DNA from: Flavobacterium psychrophilum | GTDB taxonomy: Bacteria; Bacteroidota; Bacteroidia; Flavobacteriales; Flavobacteriaceae | Length of the DNA: 14,295 nucleotides | Direction: 5' to 3' | NCBI GenBank assembly: GCA_022730285.1 | Contig: DZCQ01000019.1 | Span: 1 to 14,295 of the forward strand | In this document: one piece after another, positions 7,620-14,295 of the stretch | How the letters are laid out: each line of letters starts with the position of its first letter | Position numbering within the stretch: the first letter of the stretch is position 1 | Made by a program: the position numbers and the translations under genes | The notes under the pieces: model-generated | What the model was told of the DNA's origin: nothing | Seen by the model: the letters and a program-made list of their open reading frames with translations, nothing else | The model's database searches: none

Positions 7620-10469
7620 TTAGAAGTTGTAAGAAACTCCAAAGTTCCAAGTACGTCCAAAACCGAAGAAAACTTGGTTACGTTTGTCCACACCATCATA
7701 CACACCTCTGTTTTGGTAATCTGTATAAGAAGAGTATTTTCCTGCTGGAGTTGGTGACGCAGCAGAATATAATCCCATTCCATCTCCTGTATTACCTGTA
7801 AACTCTGCTTCAGTTGCAGTAAATCTATTTGTTCTAGCCTCAGAGATATATACTTCGTCCAAAACATTATTTACATTTACTCTTACGTTAAAATAATCTT
7901 TACTTTCTTTGGTTCTAAATATTTTGTAAGAAAGACCTGCATCCATCAATCCGTAGCTAGGCAATTCCAAAGAACCTTTGTTAGTTGCTGAACCAAAACT
8001 AGCTGGAGAGATAGAAGCATATAGTTTGTCTGCATATCTGTAGTTAGCATCTAGTTTTAAGCCTTTTACAAGCTCATAATTTGCTCCCAAACTTGCTGTT
8101 AATTGTGCAGCATCTCCTACTTTAACACCATCTAAATATAAGGTAGTAGCAGTACCACCAGATATGGCAACATTATTTGCATCATAACGATTACTCAAAC
8201 TGTTCCCTTTATATTTCCAATCTCCCACAGAAACCATTGCATTAATTCCTAATTTAGATATTGGTTTTGCATTCATCTCTAATTCTACTCCTGTGTGTAC
8301 TTCATGGATTCCGGTAAAATCATAATATCCACCAATATTTAAAGGGTCAGAATCAGTAGATCTTTGGTATCTGTCTTTCCAAGAAGTGTAGTAAACATTT
8401 AAATTAGCATTAAATTTGCTTGTTTTATATCCGTATCCTGCTTCAAAACCTGTAATTTTTTCGTTAGTTAAGTTTCCTCCAACTATCGATTTGTTGTTTG
8501 GATATACTGCCTGAAAGTTAGGTTGTTTAGAATAATATCCTGCATTTACAAAAACATTCATTTTTTCGGTTAAGTTATAATTAACTCCCCCTTTTGCATT
8601 GTATCCTAAAATGTTTTCGTAAGGTGTTTTTTGCAAAGGATCTCCGTTTAAATATCGGAATGTATCCTCTCTACTAAAACCTTGTTGCGAAACTGCTCCT
8701 TGTACAAAAGCAGATAATTTTTCGGCACTGTACTCTAATTGTGTAAATGCACCATACCATCTTACATAACCATTGTTGTTATATTCAATTTTTTCTTGAT
8801 CTTTAATGTTTGTCCAAGGATTAAAGCTTGGAGATGCACTATACGTTTCATATAAGGTTCTAGTAGGATTATTTATGTCATTGGCATTATAATTTCCAGC
8901 TACTGTATATAAATTAGCTTGGTATCCATCTGCTCCTAATCTATCATTTATGTTACGAAAGTGGTATCCAGTGTAAGTACGAGCATCTAAACCAAAATCT
9001 AAAGTTAATGTTTTGCTTAATTTAGTATTTAAGTTCATCACCCCACCATACCAGTCATGTGAGTTAATAGAGGCTCTTCTAGTAAAACCTGTTGATCTAC
9101 TTGAAATGTATTGTCCTCCAGTAGGAACTAAATTAGATGGACCAGTGATAGCAGTTACAGCTTCTCTAGTTGATGCATTATAAGTACCAGTATTGTATGC
9201 ATAAAAATCGTTAAAAGGTACTAAACCATTGGCTGTTTTGTAAGCAAAAGGGCTACGACCAATGTTTCCTGTTCCACCACCACGACCCCAAGAGCCATAA
9301 AGAACCGTAGATAGTTTAAACATATCGTTTATTTTGTAGTCCCAGTTTAAAGATGCTACAGGTTTGTGGTAAAAGTTTCTATTCCAAGAAAACTCTTCTC
9401 CTTTTAAATATCCGTAATCAGAGTTGTATTTTGTATTTGGCTCATTAGTAGCTGGATTACCATATTTGATATAATCGTTAATAGTATTTGCATAGCTACG
9501 TTGATTATGCCATTGTGGAGCACCAGTAAAGGTTAATTGCACATTATTTTTTTCATTAATGTCATATCCAAAAGCGATAAAATAGTTTTGCCCAGAGAAT
9601 TTTGTTCCATTTGCAAAAGTGCTACCTTGTGTGTTGCTTAATAATACCGAAGCAGAAAGTCCGTTTTTCATTTTACCAGTATTGTAAGAAGCAGTTGTTT
9701 TAAGGTATTCGTTGTTACCAATCATGGCATTAATAGAACCTCCTTGTTTCATTTCGGAAGTACGAGTAATAACGTTTATAGTACCTCCCACAGAAGAAAT
9801 AGCTAATTTAGAAGACCCTAAACCTCTTTGTACTTGCATTGCAGAAGTAACATCAGACAATCCTGCCCAGTTACTCCAGTAAACAGCTCCGTTTTCCATA
9901 TCGTTTACAGGAACTCCATTTATCATAACCGCAATATTACGCTGGTCAAAACCACGAATATTAATTCTAGCATCTCCAAAACCTCCACCTTGTTTGGTTA
10001 CATAAACCGAAGGGGTATTTGCCAAAATTTCTGGAAACTCTTGCGAACCTAATTTTTCTCTAATTTCGCTTGCTTTAATTGTAGAAACTGCAACAGGAGT
10101 TCTTCTATCTTTCGCAATATCTATTACAGTAGATTTGATTACAATTTCTCCAAGAACATTGTCTTGACTTTGCATTAAAATACTTCCCACAGAAGTAATT
10201 TTTCCGTTTGCTGCTTCAAAAGGTACTCTACGAGAATTGTACCCCATAAAAGATACTACAAGCGTACCACTTTCTGGAGCGTTTTCTATTACAAAACTTC
10301 CGTCAAAACCAACAATTGCAGTTGTCGAATTTTCTTCTACAGTAACTGTTGCACCTGCTAGCGAGCCCTGAGAATCTGTTACAAACCCTTTAACCTTTCC
10401 TTGTGCAAAACCAGATGCGGTTGCTAGGAACAAGCATGTCATTAAAAACCAATTTTTCATTTTTTTCAT
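7620..10469 (-). CDS. TonB-dependent outer-membrane receptor, substrate unknown
   Basis: A 949-residue TonB-dependent transporter that should import a ligand across the outer membrane using TonB/ExbBD energy. Residues 1-22 form a signal peptide (basic start, hydrophobic core, cleavage before QGKVKG). A carboxypeptidase-regulatory-like beta domain follows (about 25-110), then the plug domain (about 120-235, with RINIRGFDQRN, VMINGVPVNDMENG and GTINVIT), then a 22-strand beta-barrel ending in the outer-membrane C-terminal aromatic F949. There is no STN signalling domain and no SusD-type lipoprotein gene next to it, so it is a stand-alone receptor rather than a SusC/D pair. Another possible start is the Met at residue 4 (10460). 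The ligand could be a siderophore, vitamin or small organic molecule; nothing here decides it. Confidence 0.93.
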   Translation of the reverse strand: MKKMKNWFLMTCLFLATASGFAQGKVKGFVTDSQGSLAGATVTVEENSTTAIVGFDGSFVIENAPESGTLVVSFMGYNSRRVPFEAANGKITSVGSILMQSQDNVLGEIVIKSTVIDIAKDRRTPVAVSTIKASEIREKLGSQEFPEILANTPSVYVTKQGGGFGDARINIRGFDQRNIAVMINGVPVNDMENGAVYWSNWAGLSDVTSAMQVQRGLGSSKLAISSVGGTINVITRTSEMKQGGSINAMIGNNEYLKTTASYNTGKMKNGLSASVLLSNTQGSTFANGTKFSGQNYFIAFGYDINEKNNVQLTFTGAPQWHNQRSYANTINDYIKYGNPATNEPNTKYNSDYGYLKGEEFSWNRNFYHKPVASLNWDYKINDMFKLSTVLYGSWGRGGGTGNIGRSPFAYKTANGLVPFNDFYAYNTGTYNASTREAVTAITGPSNLVPTGGQYISSRSTGFTRRASINSHDWYGGVMNLNTKLSKTLTLDFGLDARTYTGYHFRNINDRLGADGYQANLYTVAGNYNANDINNPTRTLYETYSASPSFNPWTNIKDQEKIEYNNNGYVRWYGAFTQLEYSAEKLSAFVQGAVSQQGFSREDTFRYLNGDPLQKTPYENILGYNAKGGVNYNLTEKMNVFVNAGYYSKQPNFQAVYPNNKSIVGGNLTNEKITGFEAGYGYKTSKFNANLNVYYTSWKDRYQRSTDSDPLNIGGYYDFTGIHEVHTGVELEMNAKPISKLGINAMVSVGDWKYKGNSLSNRYDANNVAISGGTATTLYLDGVKVGDAAQLTASLGANYELVKGLKLDANYRYADKLYASISPASFGSATNKGSLELPSYGLMDAGLSYKIFRTKESKDYFNVRVNVNNVLDEVYISEARTNRFTATEAEFTGNTGDGMGLYSAASPTPAGKYSSYTDYQNRGVYDGVDKRNQVFFGFGRTWNFGVSYNF

Positions 10470-10647
10470 TTTTATAATAAAATTAATTATTTCGGTACAA
10501 AAGTCTTATAAATATCTAAATGATATGTTAAGTAATTGTTAATATTTGTTTATATAAAAATTTGATTTATTTGATAAAAATTCTTTAAAAACGCTATTTT
10601 AATAAATAATTATAATTAAAAGACTATTTTATTTGAATATATAACAA

Positions 10648-12285
10648 CTAATTTAAGTAATTTTTTATTAAAAAAGCAGTAGAACTATCGTGTTTTTTAA
10701 CATTTTTTGTGTTAATCTCTCTTAAAATATTTGAAGCAAGTTGTTTCCCTAGCTCTACTCCCCATTGGTCATAACTAAAAATATTCCAAATAACTCCTTG
10801 AACAAATATTTTATGTTCGTACATTGCAATTAAAGAGCCTAACGTTTCTGGTGTTAAAGAATTAATTAGCAATGTGTTGGTTGGTTTGTTTCCGCTAAAC
10901 GTTTTAAATGGTTTTAAAAAGGATAATTGTTCTAGAGACAAATTTTCGGATTTAAGTTCTATTTCTACTTGGGTTTCGGTTTTACCATTTAAAAGTGCTT
11001 CCGTTTGTGCAAAAAAATTAGACATTAACTTGTCGTGATGGTCTTGATTACCATATAAAGGTTTTATAAAACCAATAAAATCGGTAGGAATTAATTTAGT
11101 TCCTTGGTGTATTAACTGAAAAAAAGCATGTTGTGAATTTGTGCCAGGCTCTCCCCAAATAATTGTTCCTGTTTGGTAGTTAATCATATTTCCGTCTCTG
11201 CCAATATTTTTTCCATTACTTTCCATAATTCCTTGTTGCAAATAAGGAGCGAGTTTCTGTAAATATTGAGAGTAAGGAATGATAGCTTCACTTTCACAAT
11301 TAAAAAAATTATTGTACCAAATGCTAAGTAGTGCTAAAATTACAGGAATATTTTGACTAAACTCTGTTTTTTCAAAATGCAAATCCATTTTTTTAGCTCC
11401 ATCAAGAAGGGATTTAAAATTTTTAAACCCAATTGCAAGGCAAATGCTTAACCCAACGGAACTCCACAAAGAAAATCGTCCACCAACCCAATCCCACATT
11501 GGAAAAATATTGTTTTCATTTATTCCAAATTCTGTGACCTTTGATGTATTGGTAGAAACCGCTACAAAATGGTTGGCAATATCTTCTTGTTTTGCACTTT
11601 GCAAAAACCAATTACGAATAGTTTGTGCATTTGAAAGAGTTTCTTGTGTGGTAAAAGTCTTGGAAACTATTACAAAAAGAGTTGTTTCTGGGTTTATTTT
11701 TTTTAAAATTTCTTGCACATGATCGCCATCAATGTTGGAGACAAAATGTACTTGAAGCTTATTTTTATAAAATTGTAGTGCTTCCACCACCATTGCTGGA
11801 CCCAAATCCGATCCGCCAATCCCAATATTTACCACATCGGTAAATGCTTTATTTGTATATCCTTTTAGAGTTCCCGCTATAACATTATCAGAAAAATGCT
11901 CCATTTTATCTTGAACGGATTGTATTTCTGACATAATATTTTTAGAATCAACATACACAGGATTTTTAGAATCTTTTCGCAAAGCAGTATGCAACACGGC
12001 TCTATTTTCAGTTTTGTTTATTTTTTCACCTGAAAAATAGCCTTTAATAGCTTCTTCAAGCCCCATTTGATTTGCCAGATTTAGCAACAATTGCATGGTT
12101 GATTCATCTATTCTATTTTTAGAATAATCTACTAAAAAATTATCCCATTTCACATGAAATTTTTGAGCTCTTTCGTTGTCTTCGACAAACATTTGTTGCA
12201 TGGTTTTAGTTTGCATTATCTCAAAATGTGCCGAAAGTTCTTGCCAAGCCAAAGTTGTTGTTGGGTTTATTGTTTGCAAAGTCAT
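10648..12285 (-). CDS. pgi: Glucose-6-phosphate isomerase
   Basis: Interconverts glucose 6-phosphate and fructose 6-phosphate in glycolysis and gluconeogenesis (cytoplasm). The 545-residue protein aligns closely with the E. coli-type long PGI. The catalytic residues fall at the same positions: E355 in [10 protein letters not shown]386 in [10 protein letters not shown] and K514 in GKQLA. The phosphate-binding GIGGSDLGP and the signature [14 protein letters not shown] are present. The ATG at 12285 is the natural start ([11 protein letters not shown]). The gene is divergent from tag across 97 bp, and a TATTTTTG box lies upstream on the minus strand. No clear hairpin follows the stop; the next 178 bp are AT-rich and precede the TonB receptor on the same strand. 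Confidence 0.97.
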   Translation of the reverse strand: MTLQTINPTTTLAWQELSAHFEIMQTKTMQQMFVEDNERAQKFHVKWDNFLVDYSKNRIDESTMQLLLNLANQMGLEEAIKGYFSGEKINKTENRAVLHTALRKDSKNPVYVDSKNIMSEIQSVQDKMEHFSDNVIAGTLKGYTNKAFTDVVNIGIGGSDLGPAMVVEALQFYKNKLQVHFVSNIDGDHVQEILKKINPETTLFVIVSKTFTTQETLSNAQTIRNWFLQSAKQEDIANHFVAVSTNTSKVTEFGINENNIFPMWDWVGGRFSLWSSVGLSICLAIGFKNFKSLLDGAKKMDLHFEKTEFSQNIPVILALLSIWYNNFFNCESEAIIPYSQYLQKLAPYLQQGIMESNGKNIGRDGNMINYQTGTIIWGEPGTNSQHAFFQLIHQGTKLIPTDFIGFIKPLYGNQDHHDKLMSNFFAQTEALLNGKTETQVEIELKSENLSLEQLSFLKPFKTFSGNKPTNTLLINSLTPETLGSLIAMYEHKIFVQGVIWNIFSYDQWGVELGKQLASNILREINTKNVKKHDSSTAFLIKNYLN

Positions 12286-12311
12286 TTTGTGTTTTTTAGG
12301 TTTATTTTAAA

Positions 12312-12319
12312 CAAAAATA
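12312..12319 (-). promoter_or_regulatory. Candidate -7 box for pgi
   Basis: On the minus strand the eight bases read TATTTTTG, a match to TAnnTTTG, 26 bases before the pgi start codon. No good TTG element is seen 17-23 bp further upstream, so the call rests on one box only. Confidence 0.3.
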
Positions 12320-12338
12320 GTTAAAAATATATGGAACA

Positions 12339-12371
12339 TTGAATCTTGTTTTTCGATTTTTTTTACTTTTG
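12339..12371 (+). promoter_or_regulatory. Candidate promoter for tag
   Basis: TTG at 12339-12341, a 22-bp spacer and TACTTTTG at 12364-12371 fit the Bacteroidota consensus. The box ends only 11 bases before the ATG, so the leader would be very short (about 5-8 bases). The spacing is close to that of the rsgA candidate. Confidence 0.42.
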
Positions 12372-12382
12372 AGAAAAAAAAG

Positions 12383-12940
12383 ATGAAAAAACGTTGTAGT
12401 TGGTGTTTATCTAGCGATTTATATAAAGAATATCACGATACCGAATGGGGGAGACCTGTTTATAACGATTCTGTTTTGTTTGAATTTTTACTGCTCGAAA
12501 CTTTTCAGGCAGGATTAAGTTGGATTACTATTTTAAACAAAAGGGAGAACTTTAAAAAGGCTTTTAACAATTTTGATTATCTTTTAATTGCAAACTATAC
12601 CCCAGCAAAAGAAACAGAATTATTAGAAAATAAAGGAATTATTAGAAATAAATTAAAAATAAAATCTGCAAGAATCAATGCAATTGCCTTTATAGAGGTT
12701 CAGCGTGAATTTCAAAGCTTTTCCAATTACATTTGGGGTTTTGTAGATGGAGGATCAATTATAAATAAATGGGAAACACTGCAAATGATTCCTGCTACTA
12801 CAAATCTTTCGGATATAATTAGTAAAGATTTAAAGAAAAGAGGATTTAAATTTATCGGTTCTACCGTAATTTATGCTTACCTACAAGCTATTGGGGTTGT
12901 AAACGATCATGTTAAAGATTGCTGGACACACACAACTTAG
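12383..12940 (+). CDS. tag: DNA-3-methyladenine glycosylase I
   Basis: Base-excision repair enzyme that removes 3-methyladenine from alkylated DNA. The 185-residue length is standard. The zinc-binding set C5, H18, H176 and C180 is complete (CSWC, YHDTEW and NDHVKDCW). The helix-hairpin active-site region E39-TFQAGLSW47 matches the E38/W46 pair known from the E. coli enzyme. The ATG at 12383 is supported by the family start, where the zinc cysteine lies only a few residues in. It is divergent from pgi and convergent with aat, with 7 bp between stop codons and no separate terminator. Nothing nearby (no ada or alkB) suggests an adaptive-response cluster. Confidence 0.96.
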   Translation: MKKRCSWCLSSDLYKEYHDTEWGRPVYNDSVLFEFLLLETFQAGLSWITILNKRENFKKAFNNFDYLLIANYTPAKETELLENKGIIRNKLKIKSARINAIAFIEVQREFQSFSNYIWGFVDGGSIINKWETLQMIPATTNLSDIISKDLKKRGFKFIGSTVIYAYLQAIGVVNDHVKDCWTHTT

Positions 12941-12947
12941 CAAAACT

Positions 12948-13583
12948 CTATTTTTTTAAGAATTTTAAAAATTCCGATCGCTCTATTTCCTTGCAGCCCA
13001 AACTTTCTAGATGTGAATTATGCAACTGTGCATCAAGCAACTGGTAGTTATTTTTGTTAAGAAATTCTACTAAAGCCACAAAGGCAAGTTTAGAGGCATT
13101 ACTCACTTTAGCAAACATGCTCTCACCACAAAAAACAGGAAAAACAGTTATTCCATAAAGTCCTCCTACTAGTACATTATCTTGCCAAACTTCCACAGAC
13201 ATGGCTTTTCCTTCCCGAAAAAGAGCTGTGTAACTATCAATCATTTCATTGTTTATCCAAGTGCCGTCTTGACCTTCTCGTTCTATTTGCTGACAATTTT
13301 TCATTACTTCTGTAAATGCGGTGTTAAAAGTTACTTTATGCTTTTTTTGGTTTATCACATTTCGCATGCTTTTAGAAGGTCTAAATTCTTTTGGAAACAA
13401 AACCATTCTTTTGGGTGGTGACCACCATAGTATTGGATCTCCATTTTCAAACCAAGGGAATATACCATTTTGATATGCCAGCCAAAGCCTTTCTTTACAC
13501 AAATCTCCCCCTACTGCTAAAAGTCCGTCTTCTGAACTCAAATTGCATGGTGGAAAATATAGTTCCTTCGTTAAAAAATACAT
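12948..13583 (-). CDS. aat: Leucyl/phenylalanyl-tRNA-protein transferase
   Basis: Transfers Leu or Phe from tRNA to proteins with N-terminal Arg or Lys, marking them for ClpS-ClpAP degradation in the bacterial N-end rule. The 211 residues are slightly shorter than the E. coli protein (234). Family landmarks are complete: GIFPWF at 40-45, WWSPPKR at 53-59, GESMFAKVSNASK from 153 (with E154 the conserved acidic residue) and LLDAQLHNSHLESLG around D184. No clpS gene is in the window. The ATG at 13583 gives the usual short N-terminus (MYFLTKELYFPP). A good TAnnTTTG box is not visible upstream; the nearest is TATCTTTTG with an extra base. It converges on tag. Confidence 0.95.
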   Translation of the reverse strand: MYFLTKELYFPPCNLSSEDGLLAVGGDLCKERLWLAYQNGIFPWFENGDPILWWSPPKRMVLFPKEFRPSKSMRNVINQKKHKVTFNTAFTEVMKNCQQIEREGQDGTWINNEMIDSYTALFREGKAMSVEVWQDNVLVGGLYGITVFPVFCGESMFAKVSNASKLAFVALVEFLNKNNYQLLDAQLHNSHLESLGCKEIERSEFLKFLKK

Positions 13584-13737
13584 TTGTTAGACGCTTTTAA
13601 TTTTGAATTGGTAAATATATATTATAATTCGAAAATTTAGTGATAAAAATATTTGTTCAAATTTCAAAAGATATACAATTGAAAATCCCAATTATTGCGG
13701 ATAAATAAGTCGAAAGTTTTAATGTAGTTGTTTATAT

Positions 13738-13770
13738 AAAAAAACCACCAAAGCCAAAACTAAGGTGGTT
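13738..13770 (-). terminator. Rho-independent terminator of the glycosidase gene
   Basis: On the minus strand AACCACC (13770-13764) pairs with GGTGGTT (13749-13743) around a 14-base loop, followed by a T run down to 13738. It lies 24 bp after the stop of the T9SS glycosidase gene, which is transcribed toward it. Confidence 0.8.
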
Positions 13771-13794
13771 ATTGATTGTGAATATATTTACTTT

Positions 13795-14295
13795 CTAATT
13801 ATTTTTAAGCAACTTGATAGTTGTGATTCTAGCATCTTGATCTACTATTTTTGTAAAATAGACCCCTTGCGATAAATCTTGAATAGAAAATACATGACCA
13901 ACACTAAAACTTCCGTCAAATTTTTTAACTAATTGTCCTGTAATATTATAAATTTCTATTTTAGAAACTGAATTAGTTAGACTAAAAGTAGCATTAGTTG
14001 GGTTTGGAAATAATGCGATTAATGGTGTTTCTTGCGAATCTTGAATTGCTAAACTAGGTGCTAATTGGTTTCCGTATATTCTAAATTCTCCAGCAGGAAT
14101 ATTTAAAGGTGCAGCTGTATCGGATACTATTATAGAGCTATTGTCCAACAAATTATACCATGTTCCTGTGTAAGGAAAATTTGGTACAATGTTAAGAGCT
14201 GCCACCGAAAAATTTGAAATTACAACCACATTTTTAAGTGAACTTGCAGGCAAAGCATCGTCCCAAATAAACATTCGCTGTCTAACATTACTTGC
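13795..14295 (-). CDS. Secreted alpha-amylase-type glycosidase with T9SS sorting domain (C-terminal part only)
   Basis: The reading frame is open to the right edge, so only the last 166 or so residues are seen. The first half (from RMFIWDDALPASSLKNVVV, then SNFS, NFPYTGTWYNL and IPAGEFRIYGN) looks like the C-terminal all-beta domain of GH13 alpha-amylases, where a strand reporting 'ANF' is followed by a 'TGTWYDL' turn. The last 75 or so residues are a type A T9SS sorting domain: LFPNPTNATFSL, IEIYNITGQLVKKF, then LSQGVYFTKI and a basic tail (IKLLKNN). The product is therefore probably exported through the Por secretion system and either anchored on the surface or released. The catalytic domain is outside the window, so the amylase call is an inference from the C-terminal domain. 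The ATG at 14274 is internal, not a start. Confidence 0.82.
   Translation of the reverse strand, partial: ASNVRQRMFIWDDALPASSLKNVVVISNFSVAALNIVPNFPYTGTWYNLLDNSSIIVSDTAAPLNIPAGEFRIYGNQLAPSLAIQDSQETPLIALFPNPTNATFSLTNSVSKIEIYNITGQLVKKFDGSFSVGHVFSIQDLSQGVYFTKIVDQDARITTIKLLKNN

Noticed and set aside
10498..10505. GACTTTTG on the minus strand as a promoter box for the TonB receptor
   Set aside because: It lacks the first T of TAnnTTTG, and no TTG element is found 17-23 bp upstream; too weak to list as a feature.
10560..10575. Direct repeat ATTTGATTTATTTGAT upstream of the TonB receptor gene
   Set aside because: Short, low-complexity and in a region of roughly 85% A+T; expected by chance.
12959..12973. 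Inverted repeat GAATTTT-A-AAAATTC after tag, possible terminator
   Set aside because: All but the end bases are A/T, the loop would be one base, and it lies within the aat coding region.

Overview
The window looks like chromosomal DNA of a member of the Bacteroidota, most likely the family Flavobacteriaceae. The evidence is a strongly AT-rich composition, several TAnnTTTG promoter boxes (the -7 element of this phylum), a methionine synthase that lacks its homocysteine domain, a large TonB-dependent receptor with a carboxypeptidase-regulatory-like N-terminal domain, and a secreted enzyme ending in a type IX secretion (T9SS) sorting domain. I see no rRNA, tRNA, CRISPR array, insertion sequence or phage gene. 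Base and codon use look uniform, so nothing suggests recent transfer.

Left part (1-5250, + strand): a one-carbon/methionine operon, metH (folate-, cobalamin- and activation-domain part) - metF - dtd, with gaps of only 19 and 15 bp. MetF makes the 5-methyl-THF that MetH uses. The Dtd proofreading enzyme rides at the 3' end with a TTG start. After an 84-bp gap that holds a plausible promoter comes rsgA, a ribosome-assembly GTPase.

Middle (5252-10469, - strand): a membrane sensor histidine kinase whose stop codon overlaps the start of a DAO-family FAD oxidoreductase by 4 bp. Upstream of this pair, and separated from it by a strong terminator, lies a lone TonB-dependent receptor. The kinase promoter overlaps that terminator, which moves the kinase start to 7506, inside the longest ORF.

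Right part (10648-14295): pgi (glucose-6-phosphate isomerase, -) is divergent from tag (3-methyladenine DNA glycosylase I, +). Tag converges on aat (Leu/Phe-tRNA-protein transferase, -). At the right edge is the C-terminal end of a T9SS-exported alpha-amylase-type glycosidase (-) with its own terminator, so a starch or glycogen utilisation region may lie just beyond the window.

No intergenic stretch exceeds about 211 bp. The largest (13584-13794) holds the glycosidase terminator and otherwise only AT-rich sequence. The 178-bp gap 10470-10647, upstream of the TonB receptor, holds no recognisable terminator and no exact promoter match.

Overall this is mostly ordinary core-genome content. I found no convincing undescribed system. 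The most interesting item is the translationally coupled orphan histidine kinase / FAD oxidoreductase pair.
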